NCBI RefSeq assembly: GCF_009674675.1
Contig: NZ_WKJC01000002.1
Span: 186,001 to 250,000 of the forward strand
Direction: 5' to 3'
Origin: Kangiella sp. HZ709
GTDB taxonomy: Bacteria > Pseudomonadota > Gammaproteobacteria > Enterobacterales > Kangiellaceae
DNA length: 64,000 nt
The stretch's first letter is position 1; the number at the start of each line of letters is the position of its first letter. The notes beneath the pieces were generated by a model. It ran no database searches and was not told the origin of the DNA. It saw only the letters and a list, made by a program, of their open reading frames with translations. This document shows, piece by piece, positions 10,845 to 18,827 of this stretch. A program made the translations under genes and the position numbers.

Positions 10845-10924
10845 CCAGTCTTTACTGGCAAAACCAGTGAATTTCCGACAAACTGATCCTTTCCTTTTCA
10901 AGCCAGATTTCTTATCATCACTGG
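10845..10924. promoter_or_regulatory. Repeated CCAGT/ACTGG half-sites in the astC-astA divergent region
   Basis: The 206-bp intergenic region holds CCAGT (10845), ACTGG (10854), CCAGT (10864) and ACTGG (10920). The first two form an inverted repeat with a 4-bp gap, and the second and third an everted pair with a 5-bp gap. A TATAAT at 10818-10823 with TTGAGA 15 bp before it could be part of the astA promoter. The spacing of repeats suggests a regulator site, but they do not match the ArgR box; the regulator is unknown. Confidence 0.35.
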
Positions 10925-10976
10925 TCTTGTTTGATTTGTGCCTAAAACACCCTAATAATTAAGGATTTATGCTTAT

Positions 10977-12035
10977 ATGATGGTAATTCGACCAGCTCAA
11001 ACTGATGATTTGCAAGATATTCTGCAATTAGCCGCTGCTGCGGGGACTGGTTTAACGACTTTGCCCAACGATCCGGTGCGCATTAAGGATAAAATTGCCA
11101 GCTCGCTTAAGGCCTTTAATACACCGATTAATGAGCCAGGTCCTGAGTATTATTTCTTTGTGCTAGAAGATACTGAACAACAAAAAGTTGTTGGCACTAG
11201 TGCTTTGGTGGCGGCCGTGGGTATGGATGAAGCTTTTTATACCTACAAACTTGGAACCGTGGTTAATACTAGCTTCGACTTGGGTATTTATAATAAACAC
11301 CAAGTTTTAGTACTAGGCAACGATTACACGGGCTGTACCGAAATCGCTACTTTATTTTTATCACCCGATTATCGTGGCGGAGTTAATGGCCGTTTATTGG
11401 CGAAATCTCGCTTTATGTTTATGGCTGATTTCCCTGAACGATTTGCTGATACGGTAATTGCTGAAATGCGAGGTTATTCCGATAAAGAAGGCAACTCGCC
11501 GTTTTGGCATTCCTTAGGTCGCCATTTCTTCAGTATGCCTTTTGCAAAAGCGGATGCCATAAGTGGCCTTGGTTCCAATCAATTTATCGCGGAATTAATG
11601 CCGCAATATCCGATTTATACCACAATGCTTTCACAAGAGGCTCAAGAAGTTATCGGACAAGTTCATCCAAAAACAAAACCTGCGATTTCGATGCTAAAGC
11701 GCGAAGGTTTTCGCTATCAAAACTATGTGGATATTTTTGATGCAGGCCCAACTATCGAAGCACCGAAAGATCAAATAAAGACCTATCGCAGTAGTAAATT
11801 GATGCAACTAATAGTTGGCAAACCGCACATGATTAGCGACAACCCTCCTGAAACATTGATGGTTAGCAATCGACAGTTAGAAACTTTCAGAACAGGCATT
11901 ATCGAATCAGACTTTGATGGCGAAGTTTTATATGTGACTGAATCCTTTTTATCAGCATTAGCTGTTAATGAAGGTGATTCAGTAAGAGTTGCTAGGTTAA
12001 GAGCAAAACCTCAAAGCAATACCAACAGACAATAA
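10977..12035 (+). CDS. astA: Arginine N-succinyltransferase
   Basis: This enzyme transfers succinate from succinyl-CoA to the alpha-amino group of arginine, the first step of the AST pathway. The N-terminus [19 protein letters not shown] matches E. coli AstA closely and fixes the start. It is a GNAT-fold enzyme, with the family segments [16 protein letters not shown] and [12 protein letters not shown] visible. At 352 residues it is near the family length (about 344). There is one copy, unlike the AruF/AruG pair of pseudomonads. The next gene, astD, begins 20 bp downstream. Confidence 0.96.
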   Translation: MMVIRPAQTDDLQDILQLAAAAGTGLTTLPNDPVRIKDKIASSLKAFNTPINEPGPEYYFFVLEDTEQQKVVGTSALVAAVGMDEAFYTYKLGTVVNTSFDLGIYNKHQVLVLGNDYTGCTEIATLFLSPDYRGGVNGRLLAKSRFMFMADFPERFADTVIAEMRGYSDKEGNSPFWHSLGRHFFSMPFAKADAISGLGSNQFIAELMPQYPIYTTMLSQEAQEVIGQVHPKTKPAISMLKREGFRYQNYVDIFDAGPTIEAPKDQIKTYRSSKLMQLIVGKPHMISDNPPETLMVSNRQLETFRTGIIESDFDGEVLYVTESFLSALAVNEGDSVRVARLRAKPQSNTNRQ

Positions 12036-12055
12036 GTTCTAACAGGACTACTAAT

Positions 12056-13522
12056 ATGACTGAGAAAAATTTATTTATTAATGACCAATGGCTTGCAGGC
12101 AATGGTAAAACTTTCCAATCTATAAATCCTGCAGATGGCTCTATCATCTGGGAAGCCAATGCAGCAGATGAATCACAAGTCGACCAGGCCATTCAAGCGG
12201 CGCAAAAATCAGGTTGGGATTGGAGTCAAAAAAGCCTAACTGAGCGAATAGAAATCATTAAACGTTTTGAAACTTTACTAAAAGAAAAGAAAGAAGCGCT
12301 AGCAGAAATAATAGCCCAAGAAACTGGCAAGCCACTTTGGGAAACCTTAACCGAAGCTGGTGCCATGGCTGGTAAAATTGATATTTCAATTAAAGCCTAT
12401 GAAGAAAGAACTGGAACTAAAGAAAATGCGATGGGCGCTGGCTTAGCAGCTACTCGCCATAAACCACACGGCGTGCTTGCAGTTTTCGGACCCTATAATT
12501 TCCCAGGGCATTTGCCTAATGGTCATATTGTGCCAGCTCTAATTGCAGGCAACACAATAGTGTTTAAACCTTCTGAATTAACTCCTGCCGTTGCTGAATT
12601 TACCATTCGCTTATGGCAAAAAGCCGGTATTCCAGATGGTGTTATTAATCTAGTTCAAGGCGAAGTTGAAACTGGCATTGCTTTGGCTAACCATCCACAA
12701 ATTGATGGCATTTTATTTACCGGCAGTGAAACGGTGGGCAATATTCTACATAAGCAGGTCAGCGGCCAACCCAATAAAATTTTAGCGCTTGAACTAGGCG
12801 GTAATAATCCGTTAATTATCGGCCAAGTTAACGATATTGATGCTGCCGTTTATCATACTGTTCAATCGGCTTATATTTCTGCAGGACAGCGTTGTACTTG
12901 CGCTCGCCGATTATTTGTTCCAAAAACTACACAAGGCGATGAGTTTTTAGTCCGTCTTTCAGAAGCGGTAAAAAATATCCGAGTTAGTCACTATAACGAT
13001 TCAGACAAACCTTTTATGGGGCCTGTGATTTCAGAAAAAGCAGCGCTAGATTTAGTCAAAGCACAAGAAAACTTAATCAAAAAAGGGGCTGGCATTTTAG
13101 TCAAAATGGAGCACATGAAAACAGGCACAGGCTTTGTAAGCCCTGCACTTTTAGATGTGACTCATATTGAAACTATCGATGAAGAATTTTTCGGACCTCT
13201 GCTACAAGTCTATCGTTATGCAGAATTCGACGCTGCTATCGCAGAAGCGAATAATACTCGCTTTGGTTTAGCGGCTGGTTTATTGAGTGATACGCCATCC
13301 GAATACGACACCTTTTATAATAAAATTCGAGCAGGTATCGTGAACTGGAACAATCAATTAACAGGAGCTTCAAGTGCCGCACCTTTTGGTGGCGTTGGCA
13401 ACTCAGGTAATCATCGCCCTAGTGCTTATTATGCTGCTGACTACTGTGCTTACCCTGTTGCTTCGATTGAGAACCCAAGCTGTTCGCTGCCAGAAAATTT
13501 AACCCCAGGAGTTATTCTGTAA
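12056..13522 (+). CDS. astD: N-succinylglutamate 5-semialdehyde dehydrogenase
   Basis: This 488-residue NAD-dependent aldehyde dehydrogenase oxidises succinylglutamate semialdehyde to succinylglutamate. The catalytic Cys is at residue 280 in [12 protein letters not shown], and the general-base Glu is in [24 protein letters not shown] is the family form of the cofactor-site Asn motif, and the C-terminal region has [22 protein letters not shown]. Length matches AstD (about 490). It lies between astA and astB, and its stop overlaps the astB start (TAATG). Confidence 0.96.
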   Translation: MTEKNLFINDQWLAGNGKTFQSINPADGSIIWEANAADESQVDQAIQAAQKSGWDWSQKSLTERIEIIKRFETLLKEKKEALAEIIAQETGKPLWETLTEAGAMAGKIDISIKAYEERTGTKENAMGAGLAATRHKPHGVLAVFGPYNFPGHLPNGHIVPALIAGNTIVFKPSELTPAVAEFTIRLWQKAGIPDGVINLVQGEVETGIALANHPQIDGILFTGSETVGNILHKQVSGQPNKILALELGGNNPLIIGQVNDIDAAVYHTVQSAYISAGQRCTCARRLFVPKTTQGDEFLVRLSEAVKNIRVSHYNDSDKPFMGPVISEKAALDLVKAQENLIKKGAGILVKMEHMKTGTGFVSPALLDVTHIETIDEEFFGPLLQVYRYAEFDAAIAEANNTRFGLAAGLLSDTPSEYDTFYNKIRAGIVNWNNQLTGASSAAPFGGVGNSGNHRPSAYYAADYCAYPVASIENPSCSLPENLTPGVIL

Positions 13523-14895
13523 TGAGTGCATCGAAAAAAGGAAAAGCTTACGAATTTAACTTTGACGGTTTAGTTGGGCCAACGCACAATTATGCAGGTT
13601 TATCCCACGGCAACGTTGCATCGACAGGCAATGCCAACTTAGTTGCAAAACCAAAAGAGGCTGCTCTACAAGGTCTACAAAAAATGAAGGCTTTGCATGA
13701 CTTAGGATTAAAACAAGGCGTCATTGCTCCGATGGAGCGCCCGGATGTTTTTACATTGCGTAAGTTAGGCTTCACCGGCACCGATGCACAAGTGATCATT
13801 AAAGCTGCAAAACAAGCACCAAAAGTTTTGGCGGCTTGCTCATCCGCGTCCAGCATGTGGACTGCTAATGCTTGTACAATGGCTCCATCAAGCGATACAG
13901 CTGATGCCAAGGTACACTTCACCCCAGCTAACTTATCAAATAAGTTTCATCGTTCAATAGAGCACCCAACGACCGGGCGAATTTTAAAAGCGATGTTCAA
14001 TGATGAAAATTATTTCGCTCATCATCCAGCTTTACCGAATGGTGACCATTTTGGTGATGAAGGCGCAGCCAACCATACGCGTTTTGTAGATGTGAATGCT
14101 AATAAAGGTTATGGCAAAAAAGGGGTACATTTTTTTGTTTATGGTAAATACGCTTTTGATGCATCAAAGCCGGCTCCGCATAAATTCCCAGCGCGCCAAA
14201 CCTTTGAGGCAAGCCAAGCAGTTGCTCGTTTGCATGGCTTAGATATTGACAATGTGGTTTACGCTCAGCAAACCCCCAACGTTATTGACAAAGGGGTTTT
14301 CCACAACGATGTAATTTCAGTCGGTAATGGTAACGTCCTATTTGCTCATCAAAAAGCTTTCGTCAATCAAATGCAGGTTTATACCGATTTAGAAAGAGCC
14401 TTCGACGGCGAAGAATTTCATGTCGTGGAAGTGGGCGCTAGTGACGTACCAGTGGAAGATGCGGTTAAATCATACTTATTTAATAGCCAACTAGTAACTT
14501 TACCTACTGGCGATATGGCATTGATTTGCCCTGGAGAGTGTGAAGCAATTCCTTCAGTCAAAGAATACCTTGATTGGCTGGTTGAGCAAGACACACCAAT
14601 CAAAGAGGTTAAGATTTATGATGTCAAACAATCCATGCAAAATGGTGGTGGCCCAGCCTGTTTGCGCCAAAGAATTGTTTTAAATGAAACAGAGGTGTCG
14701 GCAATGAATCAAAACGTCATTATGTCGGATGATTTATTTAATTCCTTAAACACTTGGGTCGAGAAGCATTATCGTGAAAGTCTTACCGAAGATGATTTAG
14801 CCGATCCAAGTCTATTAACTGAATCAAGAACAGCTTTAGATGAACTGACTCAGACACTACACTTAGGCTCAGTCTATCAATTCCAGCGGGTATAA
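13522..14895 (+). CDS. astB: N-succinylarginine dihydrolase
   Basis: This 457-residue amidinotransferase-fold hydrolase converts succinylarginine to succinylornithine, CO2 and ammonia. The N-terminal [18 protein letters not shown] is characteristic. The catalytic His is in [12 protein letters not shown] and the nucleophilic Cys is residue 380 in [11 protein letters not shown]. Length is about ten residues above the usual 447, mostly as a short N-terminal extension ([11 protein letters not shown]). It is coupled to astD by a one-base overlap and is last in the operon. astE, which completes the pathway, is not in the window. Confidence 0.96.
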   Translation: MSASKKGKAYEFNFDGLVGPTHNYAGLSHGNVASTGNANLVAKPKEAALQGLQKMKALHDLGLKQGVIAPMERPDVFTLRKLGFTGTDAQVIIKAAKQAPKVLAACSSASSMWTANACTMAPSSDTADAKVHFTPANLSNKFHRSIEHPTTGRILKAMFNDENYFAHHPALPNGDHFGDEGAANHTRFVDVNANKGYGKKGVHFFVYGKYAFDASKPAPHKFPARQTFEASQAVARLHGLDIDNVVYAQQTPNVIDKGVFHNDVISVGNGNVLFAHQKAFVNQMQVYTDLERAFDGEEFHVVEVGASDVPVEDAVKSYLFNSQLVTLPTGDMALICPGECEAIPSVKEYLDWLVEQDTPIKEVKIYDVKQSMQNGGGPACLRQRIVLNETEVSAMNQNVIMSDDLFNSLNTWVEKHYRESLTEDDLADPSLLTESRTALDELTQTLHLGSVYQFQRV

Positions 14896-14900
14896 AAAGC

Positions 14901-14930
14901 AAAAAAGCCCGCAATTGCGGGCTTTAAATT
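14901..14930. terminator. Bidirectional terminator between astB and the BlaR1-like gene
   Basis: A 7-bp GC-rich stem AGCCCGC/GCGGGCT with an AATT loop is flanked by A and T runs, so it can end transcription of the converging genes on both strands. Confidence 0.88.
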
Positions 14931-16427
14931 TTAACTTTTAGGCTCATTTAATCTTGGGAATTTAGATTGAGCTGGCTTAGGAGCTTTAGGAGGCGGAGGG
15001 AATCTTAATCCCGATTGCCCCTTTAGTATTTCCTTTCTCGAACGCTCTAATTGCTGTTTAGCCCTCATCATTTCTTTTTGACGAAGCGATTGAGTTCTTT
15101 GCAATTCTTTATGTGCTTCCTTTAATTCCAGCTGAACTTTTTGTGCCTCTTTTTTAGATAGGTTACCTTCCAAATAATCTGTTTGTAACTTTAATTGGCT
15201 GAATTCTAATTCTTTATACGCTTCCTGCATTTCTTCAAAGCTAAGCGCCATTTCTGCATGAACCCTTTCTGCCTCTTCCATAATTTCCTGCATTTCGGCT
15301 TCTGCTAGCTCCACCTCTTGCTCCGAAATTTTCATTTCTTCTTCAAAACGGCGCATTTCTTCTTCAGCCATTTGCACATGTTTTTCAAATTTACGTTGTT
15401 CTGCTGAAGTCATAACGCGAGCTTTACCATTTTTATAAAGCTTCCATTGGCCATTTTCCTGTACGTAAGATTCACCATCAATAGTCCATTCGACTTTGTG
15501 CTCACTATGCTGACCATTAGGGTGTTGTTGAAATTGATTCATATTAATCGCATATAGCGATGTACAGCCTATTATTGCAGCAGCTCCTATCGCTAGTGCT
15601 ATTTTATTAGACTTTCGTTTAACATTTTTAATGCTCATGATTCTTTCCTCAAGTTGGTTAAACATTTTCCATGAGCAAAGTAAGCTAACCGAGTGTGTGG
15701 CAGAAACGGTTGATAACAGCGCATGACCATATGATTTATGATCTGGTTCTGGCGCTCTATTTAAGACAAGATAATCGCAATACACCTCTTGATCGTGTCT
15801 AAAATTTTGTCGTGACAGGTAAACTAAAGGGTTAAACCACATAAAGCACACTAAGATATCCCATAATAGATTCAACCATAAGTGCTTTTGACTGATATGA
15901 TGTTCTTCGTGTTTTATGATTAGTCGTATTTGTTCCTGGGAAAGCTGCTTTTCCAATTGAACCGGGAAGTATATTTTTGGTTTTATAAACCCGTACACTG
16001 CTGGCGAAAACCCTTCTTTATCAATACCCACAATAGGATATTTGGTTTTGAAGCTTAAATGATGCGGAACTATAATTTTATTTAAGTCTTTCCGTAACAT
16101 TTTATGTTGCTTGAGTAATCTTATAATTAATAAAACGCTTATTGAGCCCCAGATATAAAGTAGATAGTTCCAGCTATCTATTTGCTGTGAAGGCTCGACA
16201 ACATAGTTTGTAATAATAAAATTAATGGTCTGCTGGGGTGCTTGCTCAAACTCTATAAAACTTAACAGTTTGGCAACTAAAAGCCCTATAGGTATCGATA
16301 ACCAGAGTAGATAGGCATTGTAATTTTTTGTGGTTTTTCTAATGACTAATCTTGCTACTAGAATCACGCATAATAATAAACTGAGTTCAATATTGAATTG
16401 CCATAAATATGCGATTAATTCATTCAT
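14931..16427 (-). CDS. BlaR1-like M56 membrane metallopeptidase with coiled-coil periplasmic domain
   Basis: This 498-residue protein has an N-terminal multi-helix membrane part (hydrophobic segments near residues 5-28, 38-56, 88-103) and a cytoplasmic M56 zinc peptidase domain. The HEEHH motif at residues 173-177 and a probable third ligand Glu214 are present. A further membrane segment lies near 275-297. In BlaR1/MecR1 this layout precedes a penicillin-binding sensor domain, and the protease triggers cleavage of the cognate repressor. Here the C-terminal 190 residues are instead a Met/Glu/Lys-rich coiled coil ending in a Pro-rich tail, so beta-lactam sensing is unlikely and the signal is unknown. 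It is three bases downstream of the BlaI-like gene in the same operon. Confidence 0.85.
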   Translation of the reverse strand: MNELIAYLWQFNIELSLLLCVILVARLVIRKTTKNYNAYLLWLSIPIGLLVAKLLSFIEFEQAPQQTINFIITNYVVEPSQQIDSWNYLLYIWGSISVLLIIRLLKQHKMLRKDLNKIIVPHHLSFKTKYPIVGIDKEGFSPAVYGFIKPKIYFPVQLEKQLSQEQIRLIIKHEEHHISQKHLWLNLLWDILVCFMWFNPLVYLSRQNFRHDQEVYCDYLVLNRAPEPDHKSYGHALLSTVSATHSVSLLCSWKMFNQLEERIMSIKNVKRKSNKIALAIGAAAIIGCTSLYAINMNQFQQHPNGQHSEHKVEWTIDGESYVQENGQWKLYKNGKARVMTSAEQRKFEKHVQMAEEEMRRFEEEMKISEQEVELAEAEMQEIMEEAERVHAEMALSFEEMQEAYKELEFSQLKLQTDYLEGNLSKKEAQKVQLELKEAHKELQRTQSLRQKEMMRAKQQLERSRKEILKGQSGLRFPPPPKAPKPAQSKFPRLNEPKS

Positions 16428-16430
16428 GGG

Positions 16431-16790
16431 TTATTCCTTTTCGAGCAATTCTTTTAAGTAAGCAATCTCTTGTTTTGATAATTGTTTGTTCTGCACAAAA
16501 GTTGCTAAGAGATCTTTAACATTTCCGTTAAAGACTTTATTTAAAAAGCCGTTACTTTCCGATTGGATGTATTCTTCTCTTTTGATAATGGGATGATAGA
16601 GGTATTTCCGACCTTCTTTCTCAAATCCAATCACACCTTTTTTAACCATACGATTTAAAAAGGTTTTAACCGTTTTTTCATTCCAGTCTTGTGCTTGTAA
16701 ACGCGCAACTACCTGCTGACTGCTTAATGGAGATTCCTGCCACAGCACCTCCATTACAATTTGTTCTGACTCACTCACTCGGTTTGACAT
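16431..16790 (-). CDS. BlaI/MecI/CopY-family transcriptional repressor
   Basis: This 119-residue winged-helix repressor has the family N-terminus (VSESEQIVMEVLWQESPLSS), a recognition helix region WNEKTVKTFLNRMVKKGVI and the wing EGRKYLYHPII. The C-terminal part is the dimerisation and cleavage region. Length is typical (about 120-128). Two palindromes directly upstream carry the ATTACA/TGTAAT core expected for this family (related to TACA..TGTA in bla/mec/cop operators), so autorepression of the operon is very likely. Its partner protease gene follows at once. Confidence 0.92.
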   Translation of the reverse strand: MSNRVSESEQIVMEVLWQESPLSSQQVVARLQAQDWNEKTVKTFLNRMVKKGVIGFEKEGRKYLYHPIIKREEYIQSESNGFLNKVFNGNVKDLLATFVQNKQLSKQEIAYLKELLEKE

Positions 16791-16808
16791 ACTTTGCTCA
16801 TTTATTTG

Positions 16809-16828
16809 ATGATTACAAATGTAATCAT
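16809..16828. promoter_or_regulatory. Proximal BlaI-type operator
   Basis: A perfect palindrome with 9-bp arms (ATGATTACA/TGTAATCAT) and a 2-bp centre lies 18 bp upstream of the repressor ATG. The ATTACAnnTGTAAT core is shared with the distal operator. Confidence 0.8.
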
Positions 16829-16831
16829 TGG

Positions 16832-16857
16832 TTATAGATTACACCTGTAATCTATAA
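16832..16857. promoter_or_regulatory. Distal BlaI-type operator
   Basis: A palindrome with perfect 12-bp arms (TTATAGATTACA and its complement) and a 2-bp centre lies three bases from the proximal operator. It covers the predicted -10 element and spacer of the promoter, as expected for a repressor that blocks RNA polymerase. Confidence 0.85.
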
Positions 16858-16864
16858 CATGCAA
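16836..16864 (-). promoter_or_regulatory. Predicted sigma70 promoter of the repressor-protease operon
   Basis: On the minus strand TTGCAT (16859-16864) and TAATCT (16836-16841) are separated by exactly 17 bp. The spacer and -10 element are inside the distal operator. The element matches are moderate; position and operator overlap strengthen the call. Confidence 0.55.
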
Positions 16865-16883
16865 TCAAATTATGAAAAAAAGT

Positions 16884-17339
16884 TTAAAAGATGCGAATCG
16901 CCTCAGCCTGCAATTGATAAAGCGTCATTCCTTGTTTAACGTTGGCAGGGGCAAAAGTCTCACCTGCATCATCTGCCATATGCTGTAAATAATTGATAGT
17001 TTCTTCTTTACTCATAACTTTGGACTTTAGAGTACCCGTAGCATAGGCTTCACGCCCTACCGTATAGATAGGTATCACAATCACATCATCAGTTACTTTT
17101 ATGCGTATTTGCTCATCTCCGCTTTTAATGTCTGCCCAACAGCCTTTCTTTTTACAAACTTTAGTGATTTGTCCTTTAAGAGTGATTTGTTGATTGGTAT
17201 AACTTGCAAGCTGCTTGCTGATTTCTTCCAGCGGTTGATATAAGTCCATATTCACGGGATCGCCAAGCAATAACTCTTTTGCATGAGTTCCGTAAATCGT
17301 AAATAGTAAACCTACCGTAATAATTATAATTTTCTTCAT
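16884..17339 (-). CDS. Exported DUF4920-type protein
   Basis: This 151-residue protein has a signal peptide (about residues 1-20, ending near THA) and a compact domain with ITLKGQITKVCKKKGCWADI. This VCxxxGCW pattern and the following OB-like beta region match the DUF4920 family as I recall it. The two Cys residues (in KVCKKKGCW) could bind metal or form a disulfide. Molecular function is not known. It ends just before the BlaI-type operators and runs on the same strand, so it lies upstream of that operon; no terminator was seen between them. Confidence 0.7.
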   Translation of the reverse strand: MKKIIIITVGLLFTIYGTHAKELLLGDPVNMDLYQPLEEISKQLASYTNQQITLKGQITKVCKKKGCWADIKSGDEQIRIKVTDDVIVIPIYTVGREAYATGTLKSKVMSKEETINYLQHMADDAGETFAPANVKQGMTLYQLQAEAIRIF

Positions 17340-17509
17340 AACTTTTACTCACATTGATTTATTGTGATTGATGATAATCCATCTTTAATGATTTTCCTAT
17401 GCAATAACGCTTATGCCATTTACTGATTGATACCGCCATCAGGTTTACCCTTGCAGTTTATAAATCAATCCCTTAGAGTGTTTGCATTGATTTTAAAGGG
17501 CAAATAACA

Positions 17510-18775
17510 ATGAATTTAAGCTTAAAAATACTTATATTTATGGCAGTTGGTGCTGTTGTAGGAACCATTCTGCATCAATTTACGGGAAACGCATTTGTCA
17601 GCGACTATTTAGTTAATGGTCTACTCCATGTAGGCGGTAAGTGGTTTATCAACGCCTTAAAAATGCTGATGGTGCCACTAGTCTTAGTATCTTTAGTGGT
17701 TGGTGTTTGTTCTTTAACTGATCCTGCTAAGCTTGGGCGTTTAAGTTTAAAAACCGTTGCTTTATATCTTCTGACTACAGCTATCGCTTTAATACTTGCA
17801 TTAACCATGGCATCTATCTTCCAACCAGGTGTTGGTATGCCAGTGGGAGATGTATCTTTTACGCCGAAAGAAAAGCCGCCACTGACAGATGTCTTGATCA
17901 ATATGATCCCAACAAATCCTATCGCAGCTATGTCTGAAGCAAATATGCTGCAAATTATCATCTTTGCAATCATTCTAGGCTTAGCGATTTCTTTTTCTGG
18001 CACCAAAGGAAAACTGGTAAAAGACTTTTTCGAAAGCGCTAATCACGTGGTTATGGGTATCGTAAATATCGTTATGAAATTTGCCCCATACGGCGTCTTT
18101 ATGTTGATTGCCAAAACTTTTGCGACCTTCCCTTTCAGTGATCTAGTAGGCGGTCTCGGTAAGTATTTTATTTTGGTGATTATAGTTCTCATCATGCATG
18201 CTGTTTTAACTTACGGATCTCTAATCGCCCTACTTGGCAGAATGAACCCTATTAGTTTCTTTAAAGGTATGTGGCCAGCTATGATTACCGCCTTTGGTAC
18301 TTCAAGCTCTAATGCCACTCTACCTGTCACTATGCGCTGTGTGGAAAAAAACCTAGGCGTTCATAAGAACACCTATTCTTTTACATTACCTTTAGGCGCG
18401 ACCGTTAATATGGATGGCACGGCCATTATGCAGGGCATTGCCACTCTATTTATTGCGCAAGCTTATAATGCCGACTTAACCATGGTACAGATGTTAACCA
18501 TTATTCTAACGGCCACGTTAGCCTCAATTGGTGCAGCAGGCGTTCCAAGTGTCGGCTTAATTCTTTTAGCTGGCGTATTAACACAAGTTAATCTACCCGT
18601 TGAAGCCATTGGTATGATTTTAGGGATTGATAGGCTACTTGATATGACTCGAACCGCCGTGAATATTTCTGGCGATGCTGCGGTTACAGCAATTGTTGCA
18701 AAATCAGAAGGTGAAATTGATATGGATGTGTACAACGATCCTGTGATTCATTCCAACTTCCAGGATGAGAAATAG
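17510..18775 (+). CDS. Dicarboxylate/glutamate:cation symporter (DAACS family)
   Basis: This 421-residue transporter has the diagnostic inner-membrane motifs of the GltP/GltT/DctA family: the Ser-rich hairpin GTSSSNATLPVTMRC, the unwound helix motif LPLGATVNMDGTA, and the second hairpin SIGAAGVPSVGLILL. The final helix has GIDRLLDMTRTAVNISGD, with an Arg typical of acidic amino acid or dicarboxylate carriers. Eight membrane helices are expected. Whether it carries glutamate/aspartate or C4-dicarboxylates cannot be fixed by sequence reading. It is a single gene ended by a strong terminator. The ribosome site AGGG is rather far (11 bases) from the ATG. Confidence 0.92.
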   Translation: MNLSLKILIFMAVGAVVGTILHQFTGNAFVSDYLVNGLLHVGGKWFINALKMLMVPLVLVSLVVGVCSLTDPAKLGRLSLKTVALYLLTTAIALILALTMASIFQPGVGMPVGDVSFTPKEKPPLTDVLINMIPTNPIAAMSEANMLQIIIFAIILGLAISFSGTKGKLVKDFFESANHVVMGIVNIVMKFAPYGVFMLIAKTFATFPFSDLVGGLGKYFILVIIVLIMHAVLTYGSLIALLGRMNPISFFKGMWPAMITAFGTSSSNATLPVTMRCVEKNLGVHKNTYSFTLPLGATVNMDGTAIMQGIATLFIAQAYNADLTMVQMLTIILTATLASIGAAGVPSVGLILLAGVLTQVNLPVEAIGMILGIDRLLDMTRTAVNISGDAAVTAIVAKSEGEIDMDVYNDPVIHSNFQDEK

Positions 18776-18800
18776 CATCTCTAAATTATAGTTCAACTAA

Positions 18801-18827
18801 AAAAGGCTCCAGATGGAGCCTTTTTTT
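18801..18827. terminator. Bidirectional terminator between the symporter and S9 peptidase genes
   Basis: A 6-bp stem GGCTCC/GGAGCC with an AGAT loop is followed by TTTTTTT on the plus strand and preceded by an A-run, serving both converging genes. Confidence 0.9.

Noticed and set aside
14931-16790. Beta-lactamase resistance locus
   Set aside because: Only the regulator pair is BlaI/BlaR1-like; no beta-lactamase or penicillin-binding sensor domain is present in or near the operon.
17341-17375. TCACA/TGTGA arrangement upstream of the DUF4920 gene as a CRP site
   Set aside because: The half-sites are everted (TCACA first) with 9 bp between them, unlike the CRP consensus TGTGA-N6-TCACA.
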